Source of the DNA: Micromonospora_J zhanjiangensis
GTDB lineage: Bacteria > Actinomycetota > Actinomycetes > Mycobacteriales > Micromonosporaceae
Direction: 5' to 3'
Assembly (NCBI RefSeq): GCF_042650605.1
Contig: NZ_JBHSBN010000028.1
Span: 1-64,000, forward strand
DNA: 64,000 bases
The notes under the pieces are model-generated. The model saw nothing but the letters and a program-made list of their open reading frames with translations, was not told the origin of the DNA and did not search any database. Position 1 is the stretch's first letter; every line of letters starts with the position of its first letter. Both the position numbers and the translations under genes were made by a program. Of this stretch, positions 23,822 to 32,987 are shown one piece after another.

Positions 23822-25269
23822 CCGCCGGCACCACCCAGGTCTTCCTGCTGCCCGACCTGGGGGAAGGGCTGACCGAGGCGGAGATCGTCGAATGGCGGGT
23901 CGCCGTCGGTGACCTGGTCGAGGTCGACCAGGCGGTGGTCGAGGTGGAGACCGCCAAGGCCGTCGTGGACGTGCCCTGCCCGTACGCCGGGCGGGTGGTC
24001 GCCCTGCACGGCACACCCGGGCAGGCGCGGCCGGTCGGCCAGCCGCTGATCACGATCGAACCGGTCGACGGCGGTGACGGCGCGGCGCCGGAACCGCCCG
24101 GGCACGCCACCTACCGAAAGGAGGAGCGGGCCGGGTCGGGCAACGTGCTGATCGGCTACGGCACCGGGCACGGTCCGGGGCGGCGCCGCCGGGCCCGGGT
24201 GGGGACGCTCGCGGGGCGGCACCCCGGGTCCGTACCAGTCGATCCGCCGCCGCGCCGGATCGACCGGCTCCCGGCCATGCCGGTGGCCTCCGGCGGCGCC
24301 GGGGACGCGGCACCGCCGGCCGGCGACGCCGCCGGGGCGCCGCTGGTGATCTCCCCGCTGGTCCGCCGGTTGGCCCGGGAGCGGGGCATCGACGTACGGG
24401 TGGTGCGCGGCACCGGTCCCGGCGGGATGATCCGGCGCGGCGACATCGACGCGGCCCTGGTCGCCCGGGACGTCCTCGCCGCGCCGGGCGTCCGCGCCGC
24501 CGGGGCGGACCCCGACGGTACGGCCGGAGCGGGCGACGCGGCCCGGGGCGGGTTCCCGACCGGCGACGCCGACGTGGTCATCCCGCTGCGTGGGGTGCGC
24601 AAGACGATCGCGGACAAGCTCGCCCGCTCCCGGCGGGAGATCCCCGAGGTCACCATCTGGGTCGACGTGGACGCCACCGCGCTGCTGGCGACCCGCGCCG
24701 AGATCAACGTGGCCCGGCCCGACCGGCCCGACCGGCCGGTCGGCGTGCTGGCCCTGCTGGCCCGGATCTGCGTCTCCGGTCTGCGGCGCTTCCCGCAGCT
24801 CAACGCCCGGGTCGACACCGAGCGGCAGCAGATCGTCCAGTCCGGCGCGATCCATCTCGGCATCGCCGCGCAGACCGACCGGGGGCTGCTGGTGCCGGTG
24901 ATCCCGGACGCCGGCCGGCTGACCACCTGGGAACTGGCCGACGCGCTGGCCGAGACCACGGCGGCGGCCCGGGCCGGCTTGCTGCCGCCCGCGCGGCTGA
25001 CCGGCGGCACGTTCACGCTGAACAATTACGGCGTGTTCGGGGTGGACGGCTCCACCCCGATCATCAACCATCCGGAGGCGGCGCTGCTCGGGGTGGGCCG
25101 TATCGTCGACAAGCCGTGGGTGGTGGACGGGCAGCTCGCCGTCCGCAAGGTGACCCAGCTCAGCCTCACCTTCGACCACCGGGTCTGCGACGGCGGGGTG
25201 GCCGGCGGTTTTCTGCGGCACGTGGCGGACCGCGTCGAACGCCCGGCCCTGCTGATCGCCGACGCCTGA
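23818..25269 (+). CDS. bkdC: Dihydrolipoyl acyltransferase (E2) of the 2-oxoacid dehydrogenase complex
   Basis: The protein has 483 residues. A single lipoyl domain (about 1-80) carries the modified Lys in VEVETAKAVVD (about 46). A long flexible linker with an Arg-rich patch (GRRRRARVG) follows, then the E3/E1-binding domain (about 178-214: ISPLVRRLARERGIDVRVV, then GTGPGGMI). The catalytic core (about 250-483) ends with TFDHRVCDGGVAGGFLRHV, holding catalytic His and Asp. It transfers the acyl group from lipoate to CoA. It is the last gene of the operon, followed 20 bp on by a terminator. The missing dihydrolipoamide dehydrogenase must come from elsewhere. Confidence 0.94.
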   Translation: MTAGTTQVFLLPDLGEGLTEAEIVEWRVAVGDLVEVDQAVVEVETAKAVVDVPCPYAGRVVALHGTPGQARPVGQPLITIEPVDGGDGAAPEPPGHATYRKEERAGSGNVLIGYGTGHGPGRRRRARVGTLAGRHPGSVPVDPPPRRIDRLPAMPVASGGAGDAAPPAGDAAGAPLVISPLVRRLARERGIDVRVVRGTGPGGMIRRGDIDAALVARDVLAAPGVRAAGADPDGTAGAGDAARGGFPTGDADVVIPLRGVRKTIADKLARSRREIPEVTIWVDVDATALLATRAEINVARPDRPDRPVGVLALLARICVSGLRRFPQLNARVDTERQQIVQSGAIHLGIAAQTDRGLLVPVIPDAGRLTTWELADALAETTAAARAGLLPPARLTGGTFTLNNYGVFGVDGSTPIINHPEAALLGVGRIVDKPWVVDGQLAVRKVTQLSLTFDHRVCDGGVAGGFLRHVADRVERPALLIADA

Positions 25270-25288
25270 CCCGTCCCGGTCCCCAATT

Positions 25289-25320
25289 CCTGGCGGGGAG
25301 CGCGTTTGCTCCCCGCCAGG
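25289..25320. terminator. Terminator of the bkd operon
   Basis: The arms CCTGGCGGGGAGC / GCTCCCCGCCAGG pair perfectly around GCGTTT, 20 bp after the E2 stop codon. Confidence 0.85.
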
Positions 25321-25358
25321 AGGGTATCCGCCGGCGACGGCCGAGCCAGGGGGCGGGG

Positions 25359-25790
25359 ATGACGGACGAGGCGCCGGACTACTTCGAGCCGGCGGGTGGC
25401 GCCGTGCTCACCCATCTGTTGATCGTGCGTGACGTCGACCGGTCCCGGGACTTCTACCAGCGGGTGCTCGGCGCCGAGGTGGTCCGGGACCGGATGCCGG
25501 CGATCCTGCGCTTCCACAACAGCTACATCGTGCTCAACACCGAGGGCGGCCCGACCGACGACAAACCGGGGGTCCAAGCCCAGGCGCCGGCCGACTCGGC
25601 CACGCTGGGCTGTGCGATGAACATCCGGGTCACCGACGTCCGTGCGGTCTATGACGAGTGGCGCTCCCGGGGCGGCGAGTTCCTGACCGAGCCGAAGGAC
25701 CACGGCGTGGAGATCCGCTGTTACCTGCGGGACCCGGACGGCTATCTGATCGAGGTCGGCCAGGGGACCGGCATCCGGGCCGAGATGTGA
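25359..25790 (+). CDS. VOC-superfamily (glyoxalase/bleomycin-resistance fold) protein
   Basis: The protein has 143 residues and one VOC unit pair. The N-terminal half reads LTHLLIVRDVDRSRDFYQRV followed by LGAEVV; the C-terminal half ends CYLRDPDGYLIEVGQ, the usual metal-ligand Glu region. The His of LTHLLIV and the final Glu fit metal ligands of glyoxalase-like enzymes. The substrate is not predictable, since the family covers lyases, dioxygenases and resistance proteins. GGGGCGGGG lies just before the ATG. The gene stands alone between the bkd terminator and the convergent dehydrogenase. Confidence 0.85.
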   Translation: MTDEAPDYFEPAGGAVLTHLLIVRDVDRSRDFYQRVLGAEVVRDRMPAILRFHNSYIVLNTEGGPTDDKPGVQAQAPADSATLGCAMNIRVTDVRAVYDEWRSRGGEFLTEPKDHGVEIRCYLRDPDGYLIEVGQGTGIRAEM

Positions 25791-25823
25791 CCAGCCAGCG
25801 GCCGCGGTCCGTCCTCGATCCAC

Positions 25824-26786
25824 CTATGGGCTGGTCACCGGCGTCACCAGGGTTCCGTCCGCCAGGAACTGGAACAGGTTCTGTAGGACGAGCTCGGCCA
25901 TGGCCTCGCGGGTTTCCTGGGTGCCGCTACCCACGTGGGGGAGTACCACCACGTTGTCGAGGCTGAGGAGTTCGGCCGGTACGTGCGGCTCGTTGACGAA
26001 CGTGTCGAGTCCGGCGCCGGCGATGCGATGGTGCGCCAGGCTGTCGACGAGGGCGGCTTCGTTGACGATGGAGCCCCGGGCCACGTTGACCAGAAAGCCG
26101 TCCGGCCCTAGGGCGTCGAGCACCTCGGCCGAGATCAGACCCCGCGATGAGTCGCCACCGGAGGCCGCCACGATGAGAATGTCGGAGCGGGCCGCCAGCG
26201 CGATGACCGAGTCGACGTAGGGGTACGGGACGTCGGCGCGCCGGTTGCGGTTGTGATAGGCGACGTGGATGTTGAAGCCGGCAAGCCGATGGGCTATCGC
26301 CAAGCCGATCCGGCCAAGACCGAGGATGCCCACCGTCGTACCGCTGACCCGTCGGGTAAGCGGGAAGTTGCCCTTGGCCAGCCAATCTCCTCTGCGGATG
26401 TACCGGTCCGCGGCGCTCAGACTCCGCATGACGTCGATCAGGGCACCCACGGCGGTATCGGCGACACAGTCCGTGAGCACGTCGGGCGTGTTGCTGAGGA
26501 TGAGTCCGCGGCTGCGTACCGAGTCGATGTTCGTGGTGTCGTACCCCACGCCGAAGTTGATGATCGCCTTGAGGTTGGGCAACGCGTCCATCAGCTGGTC
26601 GCTGACGCCCACTCGCCCGGATGTCACGGCCGCCACGAACTCCTTGCCGCGTTGGTTCAGGAACGAGTCCGTGTCTGGTGCGTCGGGCAGCCGGACAGCG
26701 GCGAATCTCGATCGGAGTCTGGCCTCGAGCGAGGCCATCAATGGCCCCACCTGCAGTACTCGGCCACCGGCTGTCCGTTCGGTCAT
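25824..26786 (-). CDS. D-isomer-specific 2-hydroxyacid dehydrogenase
   Basis: This is an NAD(P)-dependent oxidoreductase of 320 residues of the D-LDH/GRHPR type. The Rossmann motif GTTVGILGLGRIGLAIAHRL lies near residues 147-166. The catalytic Arg is in NVARGSIVNEAAL, the Glu in VNEPHVP, and the His in VVVLPHVGSGTQETR. It probably reduces glyoxylate, hydroxypyruvate or a sugar-derived 2-oxoacid. The ATG at 26786 is used; a TTG two codons upstream is an alternative. It diverges from a LysR gene 105 bp away, which probably controls it. The nearby glucarate cluster suggests sugar-acid metabolism, but that link is inferred. Confidence 0.9.
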   Translation of the reverse strand: MTERTAGGRVLQVGPLMASLEARLRSRFAAVRLPDAPDTDSFLNQRGKEFVAAVTSGRVGVSDQLMDALPNLKAIINFGVGYDTTNIDSVRSRGLILSNTPDVLTDCVADTAVGALIDVMRSLSAADRYIRRGDWLAKGNFPLTRRVSGTTVGILGLGRIGLAIAHRLAGFNIHVAYHNRNRRADVPYPYVDSVIALAARSDILIVAASGGDSSRGLISAEVLDALGPDGFLVNVARGSIVNEAALVDSLAHHRIAGAGLDTFVNEPHVPAELLSLDNVVVLPHVGSGTQETREAMAELVLQNLFQFLADGTLVTPVTSP

Positions 26787-26890
26787 GGTCAACCTGTTCG
26801 TCGAAGGAATGGGGGTACGTGGGCGCTGGCATACCTGTCCACGTCAGATATGGCATGGTCCAATACCCGTACGGCATAAGGAGGGTGATC

Positions 26891-27784
26891 ATGTTCAGTC
26901 TGGACCAGGTGCGCGGCTTCGTCGCCGTCGCCGAAGAGGGCAACTTCGCGCGCGCCGCCGAGCGGCTGCGGATAACCCAACCACCGTTGAGCCGTCAGGT
27001 GCAGAAGCTGGAGCGGGCGGTCGGGGTCGATCTTCTCAACCGGACCGCCCGGGGCGTGGGACTGACCCCGGCCGGCCGGGTGTTCCTGGAGGAATCGCGC
27101 CGGTTGCTCAGTCTCGCGGACGCGGCGCCGTTGTTGGCCCAGCGTGCGGCGCACGGCTCGAAGGGAACGCTGCGGCTCGGGTTCACCGCGGTGGCCGCGC
27201 TGAGCGTTCTCGGTCGGTGGGTCAAGTACCTCGACGAGCGGCTGCCCGAGGTGGACCTCGTGCTCAAGGAGATGGTCACCGGGGTGCAGGTCGAAGCGCT
27301 GCTGGCGAACGAGATCGACCTGGGCCTGCTGCGAGGGGTGCCCCGGTCAGGGGTGCTGCGGGCCGCGTTGGTGCACACGGAGTCGCTGCTCCTCGCGGTC
27401 CCGCGTGGGCACGTACTCACCCGGCTGGGCCGGCGGCCCCGCCTGCACGAGGTAGCTGATTTCAACATCATCACCTACTCGCCGTCAGAGGCCCGCTACT
27501 TTCACGAACTGATCGTCGCGGCGTTCCGGACGGCCGGCGTCGAGCCCCGCTACACGCAGCACGCGACCCAGGTCAACAGCGTGCTCTCCCTGGTTAACGC
27601 CGGGCTGGGGGTGGCACTGGTGCCGGCGTCCGCAGCTGCCATGCGGTTGGCGAATCTCCAGTTTCTGGAGGTTGACGGGCCCGAGCCGGACTGCGTCGAG
27701 GTCTACGCCGCCTGGCGTCCCCGCAATGACAGTCCAGCCCTCGCGGTGCTGCTCGATCACGCTGCGGCCGCGCCGTTCACCTGA
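26891..27784 (+). CDS. LysR-family transcriptional regulator
   Basis: The protein has 297 residues. The N-terminal winged HTH (1-60) is canonical: FSLDQVRGFVAVAEEGNFAR, then AAERLRITQPPLSRQVQKLE. The periplasmic-binding-like effector domain runs from about residue 90 to the end, with GTLRLGFTAVAA and LVNAGLGVALVPASAA. AAGGAGG lies 6 bp before the ATG. It diverges from the 2-hydroxyacid dehydrogenase gene, the classic arrangement in which LysR controls its neighbour and itself from the shared 105-bp region. The inducer is unknown. Confidence 0.92.
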   Translation: MFSLDQVRGFVAVAEEGNFARAAERLRITQPPLSRQVQKLERAVGVDLLNRTARGVGLTPAGRVFLEESRRLLSLADAAPLLAQRAAHGSKGTLRLGFTAVAALSVLGRWVKYLDERLPEVDLVLKEMVTGVQVEALLANEIDLGLLRGVPRSGVLRAALVHTESLLLAVPRGHVLTRLGRRPRLHEVADFNIITYSPSEARYFHELIVAAFRTAGVEPRYTQHATQVNSVLSLVNAGLGVALVPASAAAMRLANLQFLEVDGPEPDCVEVYAAWRPRNDSPALAVLLDHAAAAPFT

Positions 27785-27924
27785 AGGAAACCTGTTCGGA
27801 ACCCTTGAAGTCGCCAGCAACCCGTTCCTACGCTTGCCCACCAGCACAGACTCAATTCACATATGTAGACGCCCGCTTGTCATGGGTGGGACCCATGACG
27901 TGGCTGGCCCGACAGCACGTTGGG

Positions 27925-28728
27925 TCAGAGCCAGACGTGACCGCCGGCCATCGGGTTGACGAGGCGGGCGATTTTGGTCTGGACCTGGCGCATGATCTCG
28001 ACCACCTCCAGCTCGCGTTGCGGGGTCAGCCGAGCCAGCGGGATGGAGACGCTGATGGCGTCGGTAGCCGGCTCCGCGTAATGCAGTGCGACCGCGTAGC
28101 AGCGCAGGCCAAGACTGTTCTCCTGTTCGTCGATCGCGTAACCCCTCTTGCGGGTGCGTTCCAGCTCGGCATCGAGCGCGGAGTGGTCGACGATCGTGTA
28201 CGGGGTCAACGCCACCAGGGTTTCCGGAATGTGCCCTCGGCGTTGTTCCGGGGTGCGTTCGGCCAGCAGCACCTTGCCGAGCGACGTGGTGTACGCGGGC
28301 AGTCGCCGACCGATCCGGCTGTAGGGGCGCAGGTACTGGCTGGACTCCAGGGTGGCCAGATACACCACGTCCACTCCGTCCAGTCGGCCGAGGTGGAACG
28401 TCTCGTCGAACTGCTCCCGGAGTTGACTCAGGAAGGGCAGGACCATCGGCAGACAGGGATCGGTGTCGAGATAGCTGGTCCCGGCCAGCAGCGCCCGGAT
28501 ACCGATGCCGTACATGCTGCCCGACGCGTCCGCGCGCACCCATCCGTGCTTGATCAGGGTGCGCAGCAGCGCGTGCAGGCTGCTCCGTGGAACGCCGAGG
28601 GCCTCGCTCAGCTCGCGCAGGCGGGCGGGGCGGTTCTGTCTCGCCGCGAGGTACTCCAGCAGTTCGACCGTGCGCACGGCCGACTTGACCGCCCGGACAC
28701 CGCCGGTCTCTTCGAGGTTGTCTGCCAC
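27925..28728 (-). CDS. IclR-family regulator of the glucarate operon
   Basis: The protein has 267 residues. The winged HTH is at about 12-75 (VKSAVRTVELLEYLAARQNR, then LRELSEALGVPRSSLHALLR), and the IclR effector domain at about 85-255 (LGKVLLAE, GYAIDEQENSLGLRCYAVAL). The GTG at 28728 is the likely start. It is divergent from the D-glucarate catabolic genes, with a 276-bp shared region containing the palindrome GTATCGCACGATAC. By analogy with sugar-acid IclR regulators such as KdgR, it probably represses the operon until a glucarate-derived intermediate binds. Confidence 0.9.
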   Translation of the reverse strand: MADNLEETGGVRAVKSAVRTVELLEYLAARQNRPARLRELSEALGVPRSSLHALLRTLIKHGWVRADASGSMYGIGIRALLAGTSYLDTDPCLPMVLPFLSQLREQFDETFHLGRLDGVDVVYLATLESSQYLRPYSRIGRRLPAYTTSLGKVLLAERTPEQRRGHIPETLVALTPYTIVDHSALDAELERTRKRGYAIDEQENSLGLRCYAVALHYAEPATDAISVSIPLARLTPQRELEVVEIMRQVQTKIARLVNPMAGGHVWL

Positions 28729-28915
28729 GGCCTCGACGACTCCTTCAACGCGTATCGGGCGGCTCCGCCTGAGCGAGGCTAGCCGACCAGGTGCACAAGT
28801 TCCACATATGAGAACGAAGGTTGGGTCGGTGAGCCGGATCGGCGGTCGTGGGCAAGCCGGTCATACGAGGCGAGGGGTTCAGCGAGCGGGTCGAGACGGT
28901 GGCGATGCTGAGAAG

Positions 28916-28929
28916 GTATCGCACGATAC
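28916..28929. promoter_or_regulatory. Candidate IclR operator before the glucarate operon
   Basis: GTATCGCACGATAC is a perfect 6-2-6 inverted repeat about 75 bp before the first catabolic gene and within the region shared with the divergent iclR gene. It sits in an AT-richer stretch suited to a promoter. Confidence 0.55.
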
Positions 28930-29004
28930 TAAATTCATGTTGGACGGGTATGAGCTGGCCTCGGTAACCTCCCGGACACCTATTCGAAATTGGAGCCCTG
29001 AGTC

Positions 29005-29919
29005 ATGACGCGATACCTCCCCGAAGAACTTCAGCAGGTGCTGGGGGCCGGGCTGCTCTCCTTCCCGGTCACCCACTTCACCGACGAGTTGGAGTTCGAC
29101 GAGGCGGCCTACCGCGCCAACCTGAGCTGGCTGTCGTCGCACGCGGCGGCGGGCTTGTTCGCGGCGGGCGGAACGGGCGAGTTCTTCTCCCTGACCCCTG
29201 GCGAGGTGGCCCGGGTCGTGCGTGCCGCGGTCGAGGCGAGCGGCGGCGCGACGCCGATCATCGGCCCGGCCGGCTACGGCACCGCGACCGCCGCCGAGAT
29301 GGCCCGCGACGCGGAGCGGGCGGGAGCCGACGGGGTCCTGCTGTTTCCGCCCTACCTGACCGAGGCCAGCCAGGAGGGTCTGACCGCGCACGTCCAGGCA
29401 GTCTGCGCCGCCACCTCGCTGGGCGTGATCGTCTACCACCGGGCCAACGCCACGCTCACCGTGTCGACGATGGAGAACCTTGTCCGGACCTGCCCCAATC
29501 TGGTCGGCTTCAAGGACGGGGTCGGTGACATCGAGTTGATGACCAGCCTGTACGCGACGGTGGGTAATCGTCTGCTCTACATCGGGGGTCTGCCCACCGC
29601 CGAGACCTTCGCCCTGCCCTACCTCGAACTCGGCGTTACCACCTACTCCTCCGCGATCTTCAATTTCGCGCCAGAGTTCGCCCTCGGCTTCTACCAGGCC
29701 GTGCGGACCCGGGACCGCACCGAGGTCTACCGCAGGCTGAACGACTTCGTGCTGCCCTATTTGAAGATCAGGAGCCGCAAGCCCGGCTACGCGGTCTCGA
29801 TCGTGAAGGCCGGCATGCGGGCGGTCGGCCGCTCGGCCGGCCCGGTCCGGCCCCCCCTGACCGACCTCACCGCGGACGAACAGGCCATCCTGACCACCCT
29901 CATCGAGAAGTTGGACTGA
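29005..29919 (+). CDS. kdgD: 5-dehydro-4-deoxyglucarate dehydratase
   Basis: The protein has 304 residues of the DHDPS/NAL aldolase superfamily, EC 4.2.1.41. It converts 5-keto-4-deoxyglucarate to 2-oxoglutarate semialdehyde with loss of water and CO2. The Schiff-base Lys is in LVGFKDGVGDIELM (about 169). The start GAGLLSFPVTHFTDELEFDE, the substrate loop AAGGTGEFFSLTPGE, and a YHRANAT block near 145 are typical of KDGDH rather than DapA. The ATG follows GGAG. First gene of the glucarate operon, 4 bp from the next gene; its product is the substrate of the next enzyme. Confidence 0.93.
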   Translation: MTRYLPEELQQVLGAGLLSFPVTHFTDELEFDEAAYRANLSWLSSHAAAGLFAAGGTGEFFSLTPGEVARVVRAAVEASGGATPIIGPAGYGTATAAEMARDAERAGADGVLLFPPYLTEASQEGLTAHVQAVCAATSLGVIVYHRANATLTVSTMENLVRTCPNLVGFKDGVGDIELMTSLYATVGNRLLYIGGLPTAETFALPYLELGVTTYSSAIFNFAPEFALGFYQAVRTRDRTEVYRRLNDFVLPYLKIRSRKPGYAVSIVKAGMRAVGRSAGPVRPPLTDLTADEQAILTTLIEKLD

Positions 29920-29923
29920 ACGT

Positions 29924-31543
29924 ATGACCACCATCGATGCCAACAGCACGTCCGTCAAGACGGATCTGACCGGCGCCATGCTGATCGGGGGTAGTGAGGT
30001 CCGAGGCGGCACCGGCGAGGTCCGCGCGGTGAACCCGCACACCGGGGAGCAACTCGAACCGGCGTACGGGCTGGGCGGCACCACCGAGGTCGACCGCGCC
30101 GCGGAGCTGGCCTGGGCGGCGTTCGACAGCTACCGGCACACCGACCTGGAGACCAGAGCCGCGTTCCTGGAGACGATCGCCGCCAACATCGAGTCGCTCG
30201 GCGACCTCCTGATCGACCGGGTGCAGGCCGAGACCGGCATCGTCCGGGCCCGAGTGACGGGCGAACGCGCCCGCACCTGCAACCAGCTGCGCCTGTTCGC
30301 CTCGGTCGTGCGCGAGGGCAGCTGGCTCGGCGCGCGCATCGATCCGGCGCAGCCCGATCGGACGCCGCTGCCGCGGGCGGACATCCGCCAGCGCCGCATC
30401 CCCCTCGGTCCCGTGGCGGTCTTCGGCGCGAGCAACTTCCCGCTGGCGTTCTCGGTGGCCGGCGGCGACACCGCCGCCGCGCTGGCCGCCGGCGCCCCGG
30501 TCGTGGTCAAGGCACACCAGGCCCACCCCGGCACCTCCGAGCTGGTCGGACGGGCCATCCAGGCCGCCGTCCGGCAGCACGACCTGCCCGAGGGGGTCTT
30601 CTCGCTGCTGTTCGGGGACGGTCGCGGACTCGGGACCGACCTGGTCCGGCACCCGCGGATCAAGGCCGTCGGGTTCACCGGGTCCCGCGAGGCCGGACTG
30701 GCCCTGGCCGCGGCGGCGGCCGGCCGCCCGGAGCCCATCCCCGTCTACGCCGAGATGTCCAGCGTCAATCCCGTGATCATTCTCCCCGGCGCCCTGGCCG
30801 CGACGGGTGCCGAGCTGGGCAGGGCGCTGATCGGCTCGGTCACCACCGGCGTCGGTCAGCTGTGTACCAGCCCGGGCCTGGTCTTCCTTCGCGACCAGAA
30901 GGGCTTCGACGAATTCCTCGCCGCGGCGGCCGACGCCGTGCGGGCGTCCCCGGCCGCCCCCATGCTCACGGCCGGCATCTGCGCCGCTTTCACCGCCGGG
31001 GTCGACCGGCTGCGGGCCACCGACGGCGTCAGCCCGGTGGCCAACGGCGGCGAGGACGACACGATCGTCTCGGCCGGCCGTACCGGCCTCTTCGTGACCG
31101 ACGGGGCGACCTACCTCGCCAATCCCGCCCTGCACGAGGAGATCTTCGGGGCCGTGTCCCTGGTGGTGCGCGTCGCCGACGACGAGCAGCTCCACGAGAT
31201 CATCGAGCGGCTCGACGGGCAGCTGACCGCGACCGTGCACGCGACTCCGGACGACTACGAGGAAGCGCGACGATTGCTGCCCCGGCTGGAGCTCAGGGCC
31301 GGCCGGGTGCTGTTCAACGGCTGGCCGACCGGGGTCGAGGTGGGACACGCCGTCGTGCACGGCGGACCGTTCCCGGCGACGTCCGACTCCCGTACCACCT
31401 CGGTGGGGACGTTGGCGATCGAGCGGTTCCTGCGACCGGTCAGTTACCAGGACGTGCCCGCCGACCTCCTGCCGGTCGCCCTGGCCGACGACAACCCGCT
31501 CAACCTGTGGCGGCGCGTCGACGGACAACTCGGACGGCACTGA
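29924..31543 (+). CDS. 2,5-dioxovalerate (2-oxoglutarate semialdehyde) dehydrogenase
   Basis: This is an NAD(P)-dependent aldehyde dehydrogenase of 539 residues, EC 1.2.1.26, that forms 2-oxoglutarate in the final step of glucarate breakdown. The catalytic Cys is in GVGQLCTSPGL (about 312), the general-base Glu in PVYAEMSSVNPVII (about 276), and the cofactor site in VAVFGASNFPLAFSV plus VGFTGSREAG. The FGASNFPLAFS block is typical of the KGSADH subfamily. Its position directly after the dehydratase and before glucarate dehydratase fixes the assignment. Confidence 0.92.
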   Translation: MTTIDANSTSVKTDLTGAMLIGGSEVRGGTGEVRAVNPHTGEQLEPAYGLGGTTEVDRAAELAWAAFDSYRHTDLETRAAFLETIAANIESLGDLLIDRVQAETGIVRARVTGERARTCNQLRLFASVVREGSWLGARIDPAQPDRTPLPRADIRQRRIPLGPVAVFGASNFPLAFSVAGGDTAAALAAGAPVVVKAHQAHPGTSELVGRAIQAAVRQHDLPEGVFSLLFGDGRGLGTDLVRHPRIKAVGFTGSREAGLALAAAAAGRPEPIPVYAEMSSVNPVIILPGALAATGAELGRALIGSVTTGVGQLCTSPGLVFLRDQKGFDEFLAAAADAVRASPAAPMLTAGICAAFTAGVDRLRATDGVSPVANGGEDDTIVSAGRTGLFVTDGATYLANPALHEEIFGAVSLVVRVADDEQLHEIIERLDGQLTATVHATPDDYEEARRLLPRLELRAGRVLFNGWPTGVEVGHAVVHGGPFPATSDSRTTSVGTLAIERFLRPVSYQDVPADLLPVALADDNPLNLWRRVDGQLGRH

Positions 31544-31595
31544 CACCCGCCCCGCCGTAGCCGTAACCCACCACCCCGACAAGGTGCCAGCAATC

Positions 31596-32945
31596 ATGAC
31601 AACCGACACGGTCCCACCGGGCACGCCGGTCGTGACCGACATGCGCGTCGTGCCGGTCGCCGGCCACGACTCCATGCTGCTCAACCTCAGCGGTGCGCAC
31701 GGCCCGTTCTTCACCCGCAACATCGTCATCCTCACCGACAGCACCGGGCACGTCGGTGTCGGTGAGGTGCCGGGGGGTCAGGCCATCGCCCAGACCCTGC
31801 AGGACTCCCGTGACCTCGTGGTCGGTCGTCCGGTCGGGCACTACCACGCCGTGCTGGGTGCCGTCCGACGCCGTTTCGGCGACCGCGACGCCGGTGGGCG
31901 CGGCGTGCAGACGTTCGACCTGCGCACCACCGTCCATGTGGTCACCGCGTTGGAGGCCGCGCTGCTGGACCTGCTCGGGCAGTACCTTGAGGTCCCGGTG
32001 GCCGCCCTGCTCGGCGACGGCCAGCAGCGCACCAGCGTCCCGACGTTGGGCTACCTGTTCTTCATCGGCGACCGCAACCGCACGGACCTGCCCTACCGGT
32101 CCGAGGAAAACGCGGCCGACGACTGGCTGCGTCTGCGGCACGAGGAGGCCCTGACGCCGGGCGCGGTCGTGGCCCTGGCCGAGGCGGCCCAAACCCGCTA
32201 CGGCTTCCGGGACTTCAAGCTCAAGGGTGGTGTGCTGCCCGGTCCCGTGGAGGTCGAGGCGGTCACCGCCCTGGCCGCCCGGTTCCCGCAGGCCCGCATC
32301 ACGCTTGACCCGAACGGCGGCTGGCTGCTGCGTGAGGCCATCGAACTGTGCCGAGGCCTGGGCGACGTGCTCGCCTACGCCGAGGACCCGTGCGGGGCCG
32401 AGGGCGTCTTCTCGGCCCGTGAGCTGATGGCGGAGTTTCGGCGGGCCACCGGCCTGCGTACCGCCACCAACATGATCGCCACCGATTGGCGCGAGCTGGC
32501 CCACGCGGTACGCGCCGACGCGGTCGACATTCCGTTGGCCGATCCCCACTTCTGGACCATGGGCGGGTCGGTGCGCGTCGCCCAGTTGTGCGAGGCCTGG
32601 GGGCTGACCTGGGGATCGCACTCCAACAACCACTTCGACGTGTCGTTGGCGATGTTCACCCACGTCGCCGCCGCCGCGCCCGGAGACATCACCGCCATCG
32701 ACACCCACTGGATCTGGCAGGACGGCCAGCGGCTCACGAAGAATCCGCTGACCATCGCCGGCGGTGCCATCGAGGTCCCCACCGCACCGGGACTCGGAGT
32801 GGAACTCGACCTCGAACGGGTCGAGGCGGCGCACGAGCTGTACGTGAAACACGGCCTCGGGGCCCGCGACGACGCCGTGGCCATGCAGTACCTCATCCCC
32901 GGGTGGGCCTTCGACCCCAAGCGTGCCTGCCTCGCCCGAGGCTGA
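31596..32945 (+). CDS. gudD: D-glucarate dehydratase (enolase superfamily)
   Basis: The protein has 449 residues, EC 4.2.1.40, and dehydrates glucarate to 5-keto-4-deoxyglucarate. The enolase-superfamily active site is complete: the KxK motif in RDFKLKGGVL (about 208-210), metal ligands in ITLDPNGGW (about 237), YAEDPCG and TNMIAT, and the His of WGSHSNNHFDVSLAMF (about 343). The family hallmark HGPFFTRNIVI is near residue 40. The ATG at 31596 is used; a GTG at 31584 is an alternative. Third gene of the operon, so the enzymes are in reverse pathway order. Confidence 0.94.
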   Translation: MTTDTVPPGTPVVTDMRVVPVAGHDSMLLNLSGAHGPFFTRNIVILTDSTGHVGVGEVPGGQAIAQTLQDSRDLVVGRPVGHYHAVLGAVRRRFGDRDAGGRGVQTFDLRTTVHVVTALEAALLDLLGQYLEVPVAALLGDGQQRTSVPTLGYLFFIGDRNRTDLPYRSEENAADDWLRLRHEEALTPGAVVALAEAAQTRYGFRDFKLKGGVLPGPVEVEAVTALAARFPQARITLDPNGGWLLREAIELCRGLGDVLAYAEDPCGAEGVFSARELMAEFRRATGLRTATNMIATDWRELAHAVRADAVDIPLADPHFWTMGGSVRVAQLCEAWGLTWGSHSNNHFDVSLAMFTHVAAAAPGDITAIDTHWIWQDGQRLTKNPLTIAGGAIEVPTAPGLGVELDLERVEAAHELYVKHGLGARDDAVAMQYLIPGWAFDPKRACLARG

Positions 32946-32987
32946 ACCACCCCCGAACCCCCGAAAAGCTCAACGAGGAGTCCGCTC